Of a stretch of DNA of 64,000 bases, positions 43,055 to 52,819 are shown one piece after another. This stretch comes from Candidatus Hydrogenedentota bacterium (GTDB lineage Bacteria; Hydrogenedentota; Hydrogenedentia; Hydrogenedentales; JAGMZX01). Each line of letters starts with the position of its first letter. Within the stretch, counting starts at the first letter, position 1. Location: the NCBI GenBank assembly GCA_029556545.1, contig JAKQEQ010000056.1, positions 1 through 64,000 on the forward strand, read 5' to 3'. The notes beneath the pieces were generated by a model. The model made no database searches. It saw nothing but the letters and a program-made list of their open reading frames with translations, and was not told where the DNA came from. The position numbers and the translations under genes were made by a program.

Positions 43055-45103
43055 ATGAGGAAGATCAGGAATAGCGGTATAAGAAAGTCATGGCGCGGGC
43101 TTTCCGTCACTTTGCGGAGCCGGATCGCTATCGCAGGGTGGTTCGCCGTGATTGCTGTTTTGGCATTGGCGCCGCGGGCTTGGGCCGTGGGGACCTATGA
43201 ATTCGTTCGGCAATGGCCGGCGGATCAGTGGGCCTTCATCTACCCGACGGGCGTGGCCACGGACAGTTCAGGTCACGTATATGTGGCTGATTACAGCAGC
43301 CACTGTGTCCGGAAGTTCGCTGCGACTGGGGAGTACCTCCGCACGCTGGGGCGGAACGGGACCGCGGACGGGGAGTTCAGCGGGCCTTTCGGCATAGCCG
43401 TGGACGGTTCGGACAACGTCTACGTAGCGGACACGGAGAATCATCGGATTCAGAAGTTTGACGGCAACGGTGCCTGGCTTTTCACGTTCGGGGGCTACGG
43501 TAATGGCGACGGGGAATTCTATCGTCCTACTGGCGTGACGGTGGACGTTTCGGGCAATGTTTACGTGGCCGATTCGGCGAACCACCGGATACAGAAGTTC
43601 GATTCGAACGGCGTGTTTCTGGGTAAATGGGGCGACTTCGGACCGGGGGATGGACAATTCAGCACCCCGGGCGGCGTAGCGACTGACGCCGCGGGAAACG
43701 TCTACGTTGCCGACGTGGACAACAACCGCATCCAGAAGTTCAGCGCCGGCGGCATAGTTCAGCCCCCCGCATACACGATGGGCTGCGGCGGTGTTGCGTT
43801 CAGCAGGCCCCACGCCTTGGCGGTGGACGGGCCGGGCAACCTGTATGTGTCCGATTACGAGAACGGCCGTATCCACAAACTGAATTCGGGCGGAACATGT
43901 CAGTTCGAATGGGCCACGAGCGGACCGCCTCTTGGCGTGGATCTGGACGCATCGGGCAACCTCTATGTGGCCGAATCCAGCAGAGCTGTCGTAGAGGTGT
44001 TTGCGCCGGACAACACCACCCCCGTTGCTACTTGGCCCCCTTTCGGCGCGGGGCAATTCAACTGGCCGTATGGCGTCGCGGTGACTGCCGGGGGAACAAT
44101 GTACGTGGCCGACTCCCGCAACAACCGCATCCAGAAGTTCGATGCTGACGGCGCGTTTGTTATGGAATGGGGGAGTTCCGGCGGCGGCAACGATCAATTT
44201 CTGTTGCCCGTCGGACTCGCCCTTGACAAAGACGGCAATGTCTATGTGACCGATCGCGACAACCAGCGTATCCAGAAGTTCAGTCCCGCGGGGACGTACT
44301 TGCGAACATTTGGGGGGGCCGGTCAACTTACCCTGCCGAATGATGTGGCGGTGAATGCTTCCGGTTATGTCTACGTGGCCGACTACGGCGGCAACAGCGT
44401 GGCAGTATTTGATCCGGACGGAACGTATTCAGGCGCGTTGACCGGCGGGCTGGGAATCGTTGCGCCCACCGGCGTAGCGGTCGACGGCGACGGTAACGTC
44501 TACGTGTCGGGTTCAGCGTCGTCCCTAGACTACTGTATACAGAAATTCGATTGGAACGGTGAATTTGTGATGTCCTGGGGAAGTTCCGGCACGGGTGAGG
44601 GACAGTTCACGCAGCCTGTCGGTGTTGTTGTGGACGGTTTTGGCAATGTGTATGTGGCGGAATGGGGCAACGCGCGTGTGCAGAAATTCGACCCTGACGG
44701 CCGGTTCATGACCTCGTGGGGATCCTGGGGCGGCGGGCCCGGCCAGTTCCAGGAGCCAACAATGGCGGCGGTGGACGGATTATGCAATGTCTATGTGGCG
44801 GACCCGGATAATCACCGCATTCAGAAGTTTACGTCCACCGATACGGACGACGACGGCATATCCAACGTTGATGAAGGTTTCGACGATCCTGATGAAGACG
44901 GCATCCCCAACTATTTGGACCGGGACTCCGACAATGACGGGGTGTCCGACGAAGAAGAACATGCGTTGAACACGGACCCCTATGACCCCGCTCATCCGGA
45001 CACACTACCCCTGCACGCCTGGCCGCTTCTGCTGATGATGCTGTTTGTCATGCTGGCCGGCGCAGGGCGGTGCAAGTGTTGGACATTACGCGGCCGCCAC
45101 TGA
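43055..45103 (+). CDS. NHL-repeat surface protein with TSP3 repeats and C-terminal anchor
   Basis: I start at 43055 (MRKIRNSGIRKSWRG), seven bases after GAGGAA; the longer upstream frame overlaps the previous gene. A signal peptide ends near PRAWAVG. Residues about 49-595 are some 12 NHL blades ([37 protein letters not shown]), enough for two six-bladed propellers. Residues 596-645 are TSP3 repeats (DTDDDGISNVDEGFDDPDEDG). The end (LPLHAWPLLLMMLFVMLAGAG, then a basic tail) parallels the neighbouring proteins. NHL propellers bind protein, RNA or glycans. It starts 128 bp after the previous stop. Confidence 0.87.
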   Translation: MRKIRNSGIRKSWRGLSVTLRSRIAIAGWFAVIAVLALAPRAWAVGTYEFVRQWPADQWAFIYPTGVATDSSGHVYVADYSSHCVRKFAATGEYLRTLGRNGTADGEFSGPFGIAVDGSDNVYVADTENHRIQKFDGNGAWLFTFGGYGNGDGEFYRPTGVTVDVSGNVYVADSANHRIQKFDSNGVFLGKWGDFGPGDGQFSTPGGVATDAAGNVYVADVDNNRIQKFSAGGIVQPPAYTMGCGGVAFSRPHALAVDGPGNLYVSDYENGRIHKLNSGGTCQFEWATSGPPLGVDLDASGNLYVAESSRAVVEVFAPDNTTPVATWPPFGAGQFNWPYGVAVTAGGTMYVADSRNNRIQKFDADGAFVMEWGSSGGGNDQFLLPVGLALDKDGNVYVTDRDNQRIQKFSPAGTYLRTFGGAGQLTLPNDVAVNASGYVYVADYGGNSVAVFDPDGTYSGALTGGLGIVAPTGVAVDGDGNVYVSGSASSLDYCIQKFDWNGEFVMSWGSSGTGEGQFTQPVGVVVDGFGNVYVAEWGNARVQKFDPDGRFMTSWGSWGGGPGQFQEPTMAAVDGLCNVYVADPDNHRIQKFTSTDTDDDGISNVDEGFDDPDEDGIPNYLDRDSDNDGVSDEEEHALNTDPYDPAHPDTLPLHAWPLLLMMLFVMLAGAGRCKCWTLRGRH

Positions 45104-45204
45104 TCTATTCTGTCCAAGCAGGATGCTTGGAGCGGGGCGCGGAAGCGAAGGTATGAAACAAGTGGTCTTGAGGTCATGACATGACCGGTAGAAAGGAAGA
45201 AGCG

Positions 45205-47163
45205 ATGCGAACGGAGATAACAGAAACGGCAAGGGTCTTTCTGCTTGTGGCGTTGCTTTTGACGGGACTCGTCGGCGGGCGGGCCTTCGCGGGCACGACA
45301 TACGCTTTGGGGCCCGAAACGGAACTGCTCGATGCGGCATTTTATGCCGGCCAGCCCGAGGACGGATCGAATATCGCGGGCCGAATGGCATATATGGGTG
45401 GCACGTCGCATGACGGGAAGACTGTCGCGTTTATCGCGGTGAATCGCGCGACTGGGTATATGGCGTTCTTTTTGGTGACTCTCGGCGATCCGTCCAGTTG
45501 GCGGCGGCTTACAGCAGATTATCCGCTTCAAGGGGGAGCACCGATCCGTTGGACGCAGGACGATTCCCACTTTATGGTGCACGACCTGCTCGTTTCGGCG
45601 ACTACCGGCGCGTTTGTCCAGATGCGGCCGTTCGGCATCATGCCGCGCTATTCGAGCATGACCCACCTGCCGGATAACAACTGGATGGCCGCGGGTCAAG
45701 TCTACTACGGCTGGAACATCGTTCTGTTTCCCCTGTTGCCGAATGGCCAAACCGATACTTCGCGCGATTACGTGGTAGTCACCGATTGGCGCGCCACGGC
45801 GCCGGGTGCCGGCACCTGGCCCTCCATTTCGCCCGACGGCGACACCATCACCTTTGTCGACTCCGCGACAAGCGACACACCGGGGGTGCCCGACACGGCC
45901 GACGTTTACGTGCTCCGCAACGTGCGCCAGATCCTGGCTGCGCCCAAGAAGCCAGGAACAAAGATCAGCTCGCTCGCACCAACCAGTCTCGATGACCCCA
46001 ATGTCATCGCCATTCGAGCCTCGGAGTCGCCAAATCCCGCCACTGCTCCCGATTTCTCATGGGACGGCAGCCTCGTCTTCTACAGCGAAGATTTCAACAA
46101 CCAATTCCGATTCAATGATTTCCTCTACACGCTCACTCTGTCGGATTTCGACATTCTGATCTCGAATGCGGATGGTTCCGGGGAGGACGTACGCCTTGCC
46201 AGGCCCGGAAACCAGTTTCTGATGATTCCGACTCCAGGGGGCACACGTATTGTGTATTCCCGCGACGTGGGCTCCGCCTTGCACCTGTTTGCCACCACGC
46301 TCGTAATCAGCAACAGCGTCAGCGGCGATCCGGTCGGCGACCCCGCCGAGAATGACATCCTTACGTTGGAGCCGCAGCAGGCGTCCGACGCCAGCAATAC
46401 CTCGCTTGCCGTTCCCGCCGATACTTTGGTCAATTTCCCGCCGGGAGCGCCCCAGGAGATTGCGGTCAGCACGCCGATCGAACCCGCCGTCACCCCCGAA
46501 CTGCCGCCGGACGTGGACGCGATTCCAACCTTGCGGGAATTTGGGCCTCCGGGAACGACCTTTGACAAACCCGTGGTGGTCACCATCTCTTATACGGATG
46601 CCGAGGTCGCCGGTATGAACGAGGCCGAACTTCGGGTCTTCGCGTATAACAGCGTCTCCGGCCTGTTCGATATCGAAATCACCACCATCGTCGCCCGCGA
46701 CCTGGTCAACAACACGATCTCGTATACGCTGGACCATTTCTCCCTGTACGGCATCGGGGGGGACTTCTATATGGACCTGGATATGGACGGCATTCCGGAC
46801 AATGAGGATCCGGACGACGACAATGACGGTATTATCGATACGGAAGACTCGCGGCCCTTTGACACCGACAATGACGGGCTGGATAACCCCGTGGATCCGG
46901 ATGACGACAATGATGGAATCTCGGACTGGGGGGAGAGCGACGTGTACCATACCGATCCCTTGCGTCCGGATACCGATGGGGACGGGGTCGATGACGGCGT
47001 CGAGGTGCGAGAGGGCTATGACCCGCTGGATTCGGAAGACACCCCGGTACTGCCGGCGGCCGGCATCCTTGGCCTTTTCATGATCACCCTGGGCTGTGGG
47101 CTTGCCGGTCTGTTGAAAATGCGCGGACGCAGTGGTTCAAGATCCGGGTCCGAACGGCGATAG
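45205..47163 (+). CDS. TolB/PD40-like surface protein with TSP3 repeats and C-terminal anchor
   Basis: The start at 45205 (MRTEITETARVFLLVALLLTG) follows AAAGGAAG; an in-frame ATG at 45181 is also possible. Residues about 30-330 resemble WD40/PD40 blades (GRMAYMGGTSHDGKTVAFIAVNRATG, WPSISPDGDTITFVDSA, DFSWDGSLVFYSED). Residues about 350-510 are a beta-sandwich-like region with IGGDFYMDLDMDGI leading into TSP3 repeats at about 522-612 (DNEDPDDDNDGIIDTED, DTDGDGVDDGVEV). The end is LPAAGILGLFMITLGCGLAG with a basic tail. It is the third gene of the surface set. Confidence 0.82.
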   Translation: MRTEITETARVFLLVALLLTGLVGGRAFAGTTYALGPETELLDAAFYAGQPEDGSNIAGRMAYMGGTSHDGKTVAFIAVNRATGYMAFFLVTLGDPSSWRRLTADYPLQGGAPIRWTQDDSHFMVHDLLVSATTGAFVQMRPFGIMPRYSSMTHLPDNNWMAAGQVYYGWNIVLFPLLPNGQTDTSRDYVVVTDWRATAPGAGTWPSISPDGDTITFVDSATSDTPGVPDTADVYVLRNVRQILAAPKKPGTKISSLAPTSLDDPNVIAIRASESPNPATAPDFSWDGSLVFYSEDFNNQFRFNDFLYTLTLSDFDILISNADGSGEDVRLARPGNQFLMIPTPGGTRIVYSRDVGSALHLFATTLVISNSVSGDPVGDPAENDILTLEPQQASDASNTSLAVPADTLVNFPPGAPQEIAVSTPIEPAVTPELPPDVDAIPTLREFGPPGTTFDKPVVVTISYTDAEVAGMNEAELRVFAYNSVSGLFDIEITTIVARDLVNNTISYTLDHFSLYGIGGDFYMDLDMDGIPDNEDPDDDNDGIIDTEDSRPFDTDNDGLDNPVDPDDDNDGISDWGESDVYHTDPLRPDTDGDGVDDGVEVREGYDPLDSEDTPVLPAAGILGLFMITLGCGLAGLLKMRGRSGSRSGSERR

Positions 47164-47272
47164 GCGGTTCGAGGACGCCGGCAAACAATACATCCGGCCT
47201 GTCGCAGGCCGGGCGGAACACGTGCTATGATGCGGGCGCGAGATTTGCGTTAGTCCGAGACGCAAACGTAGA

Positions 47273-49423
47273 GTGGTACGCGTGCCGCTTCAGCCGAATA
47301 TGCAACTGGGCAAGTATCGCCTCCTGCGCCAGCTTGGCCGCGGAGGGATGGGGGTTGTGTACCTCGCGCAGGACGAGACGCTGGGCCGGCAAGTGGCGCT
47401 GAAACTCCTGGATCGGCCTTTGGCCGGGGGAAGAGATTTCGTCGGCCGTTTTCGCGAAGAAGCGCGGTTAATCGCGCACCTTAATCATCCCAACATTGTG
47501 CAAATTCATGCGCTGGAGCAATTCGGCGAAGACACCGCCATTGTCATGAGCTATATCGAAGGGGGATCGCTCGCGGACATAATGGCCGCCGGCAAGATCG
47601 GAGCGGCGCGGGCAGTAGCATGGATTCACGACATATCGTTGGCGCTGGCCGCGTGCCATGTGGAAGGAATAGTCCATCGAGATGTGAAACCGGGCAACAT
47701 TCTGCTGGCGAAAGACGGCCGGGCGTTGCTGTCGGACTTCGGCCTTGCAAAACTGCTGTCGGATCTCTATTCCGAGTCTTTTCGAGGAAGCCGATCAAGC
47801 GGATTCTTCGTAGGCACGCCGCAGTATTCTCCTCCCGAGGCGTGGGAAGGATGTGCCCTTAGCCCGGCTTGCGACGTGTATTCGCTCGGCATGGTTTTGT
47901 ATGAAATGTTGACGGGGCGGTTGCCCTATGACGCCGAGTCGCCGCTGGCGTTGATGAAGCAGATGATCGAGCGCCCCATTCCCCCGCTGCTCGACGTGGC
48001 GCCGGGAATCTCGCCCGAGTTGAGCCGGCTTGTTGCGGCCATGTCGGAGAGGAATCCTGCGGAGCGCAGCCAGGACGCAGGCGAGGTGCTGGAGCAGTTG
48101 CGTCTACTTCCCGAATTCGGCACGGCGACGGGGTCCTATGCGCCGCCGAACCCGTCCAGGCGATTGGCCAGACTCCCATTCCGCAGCGCGAAGACGCGGC
48201 GCAGACAATGGGGGCCCGCCTTGGTGATCGTGCTGTTATGTGCGCTCCTGGCGGGACTTGTCGTCCTTAACTTACGTAAGCGACCGGTTGCGGAGTCGGA
48301 ATCTCGGGCTGTATCAACGGCGGCCGAGCCCTTTCTGCAAGGGCAACCCAAGATTTGCGATACTATTGATCTTCATGCCCGGCAGGTCTGGCAGGGGCAC
48401 TGGCTGATGGTGCCGGTTGCCGCCCAGGATCTTCAGGGAACCCAATCCCCGTCCTGGGATGTCTTAGCTTCGCAGGGGACACATATTTGGCAACTCCGAG
48501 CCGATTTTCTGGACGCACAGAATGTGACTTTCACTGGATACTGGGGCGAATACTCCGATCCTTCCGCGCGCACTTTCCGCCATGGCACCGTATCAGGCAG
48601 CGGCCGATACGTATCAGCCGATCAGGAGATGGCTGTGTCGCTCCTCTTCCGCAGTGAGTTGGACGGTTCCCAGCAGGAGCGTTCCTTCTTGGTGAAGCCC
48701 GCCAACCGCGTTGAACCCGAGGCCGCTCTAATTGGACGTCTCGAGCGGAATGCGTATTTTCAGCCGCTCTTCTACAACGAGCTTATCCCACGCCGACTGG
48801 CCTGGGCTCAAGTGGTGGAATCGACGTTCCTGCGCAGGGCCTCTGCTTTCGCACGCATACCGCGACTCCCCGATACGGCCACTCAACCTGTGATTGACGG
48901 CGCGATCACCCGTGATGATTGGCCCGCGATGCCGGTGGACCGGTTCGACGAGGCGGGTATTGTGACGGCCCCTGCCGGCGGGACGGGAAACACGCTGCGG
49001 TTCTGCTGCAACAAGGAGTTTCTTTATGTGGGTATTGAAATCCGGCAGCCGTTGCAGGAGCCTGTGGTCACCCTGGCCATACTGAGCCGATTCAATATCC
49101 CGATCTCTGCGTCGCCAAGTTGGTCAGCCATCATTGAAAATGGGCGCATACAAGCACAGCAGGCGATGGCGGCGGGAACGCTCGCGCAATGGACCTGCGA
49201 GTGGGAAGAAGCTCATACGAAGCATGAGGACGGGTGGCAGTTCGAGATCAGGGTGCCCTTTGAAAACATCAACCTGAAGACAGCGCCAGGCCCTGAAACA
49301 CGATGGCGATGCAATGTAAGTGTCAGGGAGCGAAGCTCACAGTCGGAGGAACCGCCGTGCTATTGGGGCACCCGGGACCATGCCAACACCGCCCAAGGTG
49401 TAATCCTATGTTTTGGCGGGTAG
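47273..49423 (+). CDS. Transmembrane Ser/Thr protein kinase with extracytoplasmic CBM9-like domain
   Basis: The 716-residue protein has an N-terminal Hanks-type kinase (about 10-280): GRGGMGVVYLAQD, VALKLLD (ATP-binding Lys), HRDVKPGNILL, SDFGLAK and GTPQYSPPEAW are all intact. A membrane helix follows at about 313-334 (GPALVIVLLCALLAGLVVLNL). The outer part ends (about 536-716) in a CBM9/DOMON-like fold (QPVIDGAITRDDWPAMPVDRF, FEIRVPFENINL), which could sense a sugar or other ligand. The FHA domain of the upstream activator is a plausible phosphorylation-dependent partner. The start (GTG 47273, or ATG at 47300) has no strong ribosome-binding site. Confidence 0.9.
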   Translation: MVRVPLQPNMQLGKYRLLRQLGRGGMGVVYLAQDETLGRQVALKLLDRPLAGGRDFVGRFREEARLIAHLNHPNIVQIHALEQFGEDTAIVMSYIEGGSLADIMAAGKIGAARAVAWIHDISLALAACHVEGIVHRDVKPGNILLAKDGRALLSDFGLAKLLSDLYSESFRGSRSSGFFVGTPQYSPPEAWEGCALSPACDVYSLGMVLYEMLTGRLPYDAESPLALMKQMIERPIPPLLDVAPGISPELSRLVAAMSERNPAERSQDAGEVLEQLRLLPEFGTATGSYAPPNPSRRLARLPFRSAKTRRRQWGPALVIVLLCALLAGLVVLNLRKRPVAESESRAVSTAAEPFLQGQPKICDTIDLHARQVWQGHWLMVPVAAQDLQGTQSPSWDVLASQGTHIWQLRADFLDAQNVTFTGYWGEYSDPSARTFRHGTVSGSGRYVSADQEMAVSLLFRSELDGSQQERSFLVKPANRVEPEAALIGRLERNAYFQPLFYNELIPRRLAWAQVVESTFLRRASAFARIPRLPDTATQPVIDGAITRDDWPAMPVDRFDEAGIVTAPAGGTGNTLRFCCNKEFLYVGIEIRQPLQEPVVTLAILSRFNIPISASPSWSAIIENGRIQAQQAMAAGTLAQWTCEWEEAHTKHEDGWQFEIRVPFENINLKTAPGPETRWRCNVSVRERSSQSEEPPCYWGTRDHANTAQGVILCFGG

Positions 49424-49461
49424 CGTCAAGCACGGGCCGTATTGGTGTACAAGATAGCGGA

Positions 49462-52155
49462 ATGGGTCGGCTACGCGTGCAAGTGTGCATTTGCCTGTTA
49501 GTTGCGGGGGTAGCCGTGACGGTGTCGTCTCAGGAAATGCCTGCGCGGGATGTGTCCGCACCCTCTTCTGAGCCAAGAGAGCTCAAAGTGGTCGGAGATG
49601 TCCTCTTTTTCAGCGCCAACGACGGGATTCATGGCCGGGAATTATGGCGGTGGCGGCGAGATCCCCAGATGGGTGTGACGGGGCGCGTCGAACTTGTGGA
49701 CGACCTATACGTGGGTACGCAAGGATCAGAGCCACGATTCTTGTTCGTGTATGGGAACTGGCTGTATTTCGTCGCCGCCATTTCCGAGGGTAAAGACGTT
49801 CTATGGATATGCGGGTCTCATGAGGGGACGCCGCGCCCCGTAAAGACGGCGGCCGGCGGTTACGCGACCATGCATGTCCTTTGCGGCGCGGGTTCGAGGT
49901 GGGTCTACTTCTTTGGTCCCGACGACAGCGGAGATGCGTCCATCTTCCGGACGGAACTGGGGTCATCAATAGCCGAACGTATCGGCTTGGACGACATCCG
50001 TCCAGAGCCGCATCAATTAGCGGCCACAACCATAGATAATATTCTCTATTTTTATAGCCACACTGGATATATCTGCTGTCTGGACGGTTCCGGTCGCGTC
50101 ACTCGAATCGCGGCACTGGAGTCCAAGTTCATACCCGGCCTGCCGGGGCTTCCGGGGGGCATGTTCTTGTGGGGAGTTACCTCCGACCACGGGTGGGAGC
50201 CTTATATCACGGGCGGGACCACGGAGACGACCCGTTTGCTTCGGGATATCAAGCCAGGGCCGGCAACGTCTGTGCAGCACTTGGGTGCGACGGTTTTTGA
50301 ACACGCCGCCTATTTTGCCGCCGACGACGGCGCACATGGAATCGAACTTTGGAAGACTGACGGAACCTCCGATGGCACCGTGATGATCAAGGATGTTTGT
50401 TCCGGAAGTTCGTCGAGTGATCCGCGATACTTCACGGCTGCGGGAGGGTGCCTCTTTTTTGTTGCCGATGACGGGCGGCACGGACCAGAACTGTGGACGA
50501 CTGGTGGATCGCATGAAAACACTCATCTTGTACAAGACTCGATTGCAGGCCCCCAAGGTTCCGGGCCATGGTCGCTTACGGAGTTCAAAGAACGCGTATG
50601 GTTTTGCGCAAAGTCGCCGCTCAGTGGCGAAGAAATACTTTGTTCCGATGGTACGGAGGAGGGGACAAGGGTTGCTTTAGACCTTGTACCGGGACCGGGT
50701 GATTCCAGCCCGCATAATCTCACTCCATTTGTAGATGTGATGCTATTTACTTGCGATGACGGGATTCATGGGGAAGAGTTGTGGGTCAGCGACGGCACCA
50801 TGGAACAGACACGTCTGGTGCTGGATATCTGGCCGCCGTCAGCGAATCCCGGCTCAACTCCGCGTCACCTGACCGCCTTTGGCGGCAGACTTTTCTTCAC
50901 GGCGAATGATGCCGAGCACGGAGAAGAATTGTGGTCAAGCGACGGCACTGAAAGCGGCACTGCACTTGTCGCCGACTTGGCGGCGGGAACAAATTCATCG
51001 TTGCCCGTGGGGCTGACACCTTCGGCGACCGGCTTGTACTTTGCCGCGGACCACGGACTGTGGATCATCAGGGATGCGGAGTCTCCCAAGCCGGAAAGAA
51101 TTGTCGGCGGCGAGACGGCCCAAGACTTCGAGCACTTGACTGTTCTTGGAAGTCGGCTTTTCTTCACGGCAAAGGAAGCTTCACACGGACGGGAACTCTG
51201 GGCGCTGGACAGTACGCGGCGGGATGCCCATGTCGTCAAGGACATATCGTCTGGACCTGACGACACCCACTTCATCAACGTTTTCACCCTCTGGGACGCC
51301 CTTTGGCTTTATGTGCAGGATTCAGAGAATCAGGCTGCATTATGGGTAACAGATGGTACTGAATCGGGCACGGAGCGCCTCTTGAGCATCGCCATACCCT
51401 GCCAGGACTGGGATATAGACCATGTGGAGGCCATTGCGCTTCAGATCGAGAACACGACCACGCGAGAATTGACCGAAAAGGAATTGCTTGTTCCCTTAGT
51501 CTGTCCCATCCCCGGTGCACCCGAGTCGACTCGGCCGGTGTCAATCGACGGTTGGACGTATTTTGTCTGTCGCACCACCAACTATGGCGCCGAACTCTGT
51601 CGCACTGACGGAACCTTGGACGGCACGCGGCTCGTCTGCGACTTATTTCCAGGCGTCTCCAGTTCAAGCCCCAGTCATCTATGTGCCCTGGAAGACCGCA
51701 TCTGTTTCATTGCCGAGCATCCACGTGAAGGACGCGTAGTCTGCGACACGGACGGAACCCCGGATGAAACGCGTCCGATGTTGGCCCGTGTGGGCGACGT
51801 GCCGGTAATTGCCGTCCGCGCGGCCGCGCTCATTTCAAGTGGCCGCTGCCTGTATGTTGTGGCCACGGATCTCCCCAACGACGCCAGTCAATCGTATTCG
51901 CTTTACGCGCTCAGAGCCGAGAAAGGGCACGCGGCTTCTATTAACGGTCTATACACACCGATGGCGGCGTCGAATCAGTTTAGACAGATTACCCCGTTGG
52001 CGGATCGCGTCTACCTCACATTTGATGATGGAATTCATGGCGAGGAATTGTGGACCGCAGTGGATATCCCGGAATTGGCCGTCAATCCGGTGCCTCAGCT
52101 TGTCAAGGACATTCTGGTACCTGCCCAAGGTGGACCTCGCGAATCGGGCCCGTGA
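49462..52155 (+). CDS. ELWxxDGT-repeat secreted protein
   Basis: I choose the ATG at 49462, giving a signal peptide (MGRLRVQVCICLLVAGVAVTVSSQ); an ATG at 49408 overlapping the kinase end is possible. The 897 residues are made of about 50-residue units with ELWKTDGTSDGT, ELWVSDGTMEQT, ELWSSDGTESGT and LFFTANDAEHGEELW, the ELWxxDGT repeat family, likely a beta-propeller. Some units are degenerate (LCRTDGTLDGT). Such proteins are secreted and of unknown function. It directly follows the kinase and may be the last gene of the surface region; a hairpin follows. Confidence 0.87.
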   Translation: MGRLRVQVCICLLVAGVAVTVSSQEMPARDVSAPSSEPRELKVVGDVLFFSANDGIHGRELWRWRRDPQMGVTGRVELVDDLYVGTQGSEPRFLFVYGNWLYFVAAISEGKDVLWICGSHEGTPRPVKTAAGGYATMHVLCGAGSRWVYFFGPDDSGDASIFRTELGSSIAERIGLDDIRPEPHQLAATTIDNILYFYSHTGYICCLDGSGRVTRIAALESKFIPGLPGLPGGMFLWGVTSDHGWEPYITGGTTETTRLLRDIKPGPATSVQHLGATVFEHAAYFAADDGAHGIELWKTDGTSDGTVMIKDVCSGSSSSDPRYFTAAGGCLFFVADDGRHGPELWTTGGSHENTHLVQDSIAGPQGSGPWSLTEFKERVWFCAKSPLSGEEILCSDGTEEGTRVALDLVPGPGDSSPHNLTPFVDVMLFTCDDGIHGEELWVSDGTMEQTRLVLDIWPPSANPGSTPRHLTAFGGRLFFTANDAEHGEELWSSDGTESGTALVADLAAGTNSSLPVGLTPSATGLYFAADHGLWIIRDAESPKPERIVGGETAQDFEHLTVLGSRLFFTAKEASHGRELWALDSTRRDAHVVKDISSGPDDTHFINVFTLWDALWLYVQDSENQAALWVTDGTESGTERLLSIAIPCQDWDIDHVEAIALQIENTTTRELTEKELLVPLVCPIPGAPESTRPVSIDGWTYFVCRTTNYGAELCRTDGTLDGTRLVCDLFPGVSSSSPSHLCALEDRICFIAEHPREGRVVCDTDGTPDETRPMLARVGDVPVIAVRAAALISSGRCLYVVATDLPNDASQSYSLYALRAEKGHAASINGLYTPMAASNQFRQITPLADRVYLTFDDGIHGEELWTAVDIPELAVNPVPQLVKDILVPAQGGPRESGP

Positions 52156-52190
52156 AGCGGCGCATGGGCCCTTTTCGGGCACAAAAAAAG

Positions 52191-52214
52191 AGGACTTACG
52201 TCGCCGTAAGTCCT
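52191..52214. terminator. Rho-independent terminator, possibly bidirectional
   Basis: A perfect 10-bp stem (AGGACTTACG/CGTAAGTCCT) with loop TCGC has seven A's just before it on the plus strand, i.e. a T-run after the stem for minus-strand transcripts, and CCTTTGAT after it on the plus strand. It lies 35 bases after the ELWxxDGT gene and shields it from the IS21 debris. Confidence 0.8.
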
Positions 52215-52231
52215 TTGATACCAATTGGTAT

Positions 52232-52346
52232 GCGGATTCCGGCGAAAGCGATCAGCCAATCCGGGGGAAGACGACCACGTGTTCCGCAGGAAGGTGATCA
52301 GTCAATCCGGAGGAAGGCGATCACGCGTTCCGTGACATCGCATTCG
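52232..52346. repeat. 23-bp direct-repeat array of IS21-end type
   Basis: Five head-to-tail units of 23 bases (starts at 52232, 52255, 52278, 52301, 52324) share TTCCG/ATCCG, GGAAG and GATCA blocks in the same register; the fifth is degenerate. There are no unique spacers. IS21 elements carry such multiple short direct repeats near their termini, and an istB fragment lies next to it, so this is most likely an IS21 end. Confidence 0.75.
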
Positions 52347-52386
52347 TTGGTTTGAGCCGGAGCGAAGCGACGCGGGTGTTTCAACT

Positions 52387-52608
52387 TTAGTCGGCTTTTG
52401 TGTTTGAGTTCAAGCTGTTCTTTTTCTTTCGCATGGATTCTCCCTTGAGTTCGAACTTGTGGGCGTTATGCAAGAGTCTGTCCAGAATGGCGTCGGCCAG
52501 GGTGGGGTCGCCGATGCGTTCGTGCCAGCGGTTGAGTGGCGGTTGTGCGGCGATGAGGGTGGAGCGCCGCCCGTAGCGGTCCTCGGTGATTTCGAGGAGG
52601 AATAGCAT
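52387..52608 (-). pseudogene. istB: C-terminal fragment of IstB
   Basis: The frame reads [55 protein letters not shown], the conserved C-terminal third of IstB, but lacks the AAA+ Walker motifs. It is not identical to the intact IstB at 34764, so it comes from a different IS21 element. The 5' part is lost at about 52610, where a methyltransferase fragment begins. Confidence 0.85.
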
Positions 52609-52611
52609 GCC

Positions 52612-52718
52612 GAGAAATCCGGCGTCAGGGCCATCAGCACGCCGTCGAACGACTGCGGCGCAAAGGGAAGCGCTTCGGCACTGGCTTCGTGCGTCACAAT
52701 GCCACGCGCCGCCGCCAT
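52612..52718 (-). pseudogene. Fragment of a class I SAM methyltransferase
   Basis: About 35 codons ([20 protein letters not shown], then GVLMALT) match the post-motif-II region of Methyltransf_11 enzymes, where AEALPF...SFD is highly conserved. No SAM-binding motif I precedes it within the next 100 bases. The frame runs into the istB fragment at its 3' side, so an IS21 element probably inserted into and then eroded with a methyltransferase gene. Confidence 0.6.
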
Positions 52719-52819
52719 GTATAGTGAAAGCAGACCACTGACACGTTCGGAGGCACGACGCCCGTCAATGGCGTCCTTTTCCCCCTGGCGCGATATGGGA
52801 TTTGCCGTTATTGCTCCGC

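Noticed and set aside
52232-52346. The 23-bp repeat array as a CRISPR
   Set aside because: The units abut directly without spacers, are imperfect, and sit beside an istB fragment; no cas genes are present.
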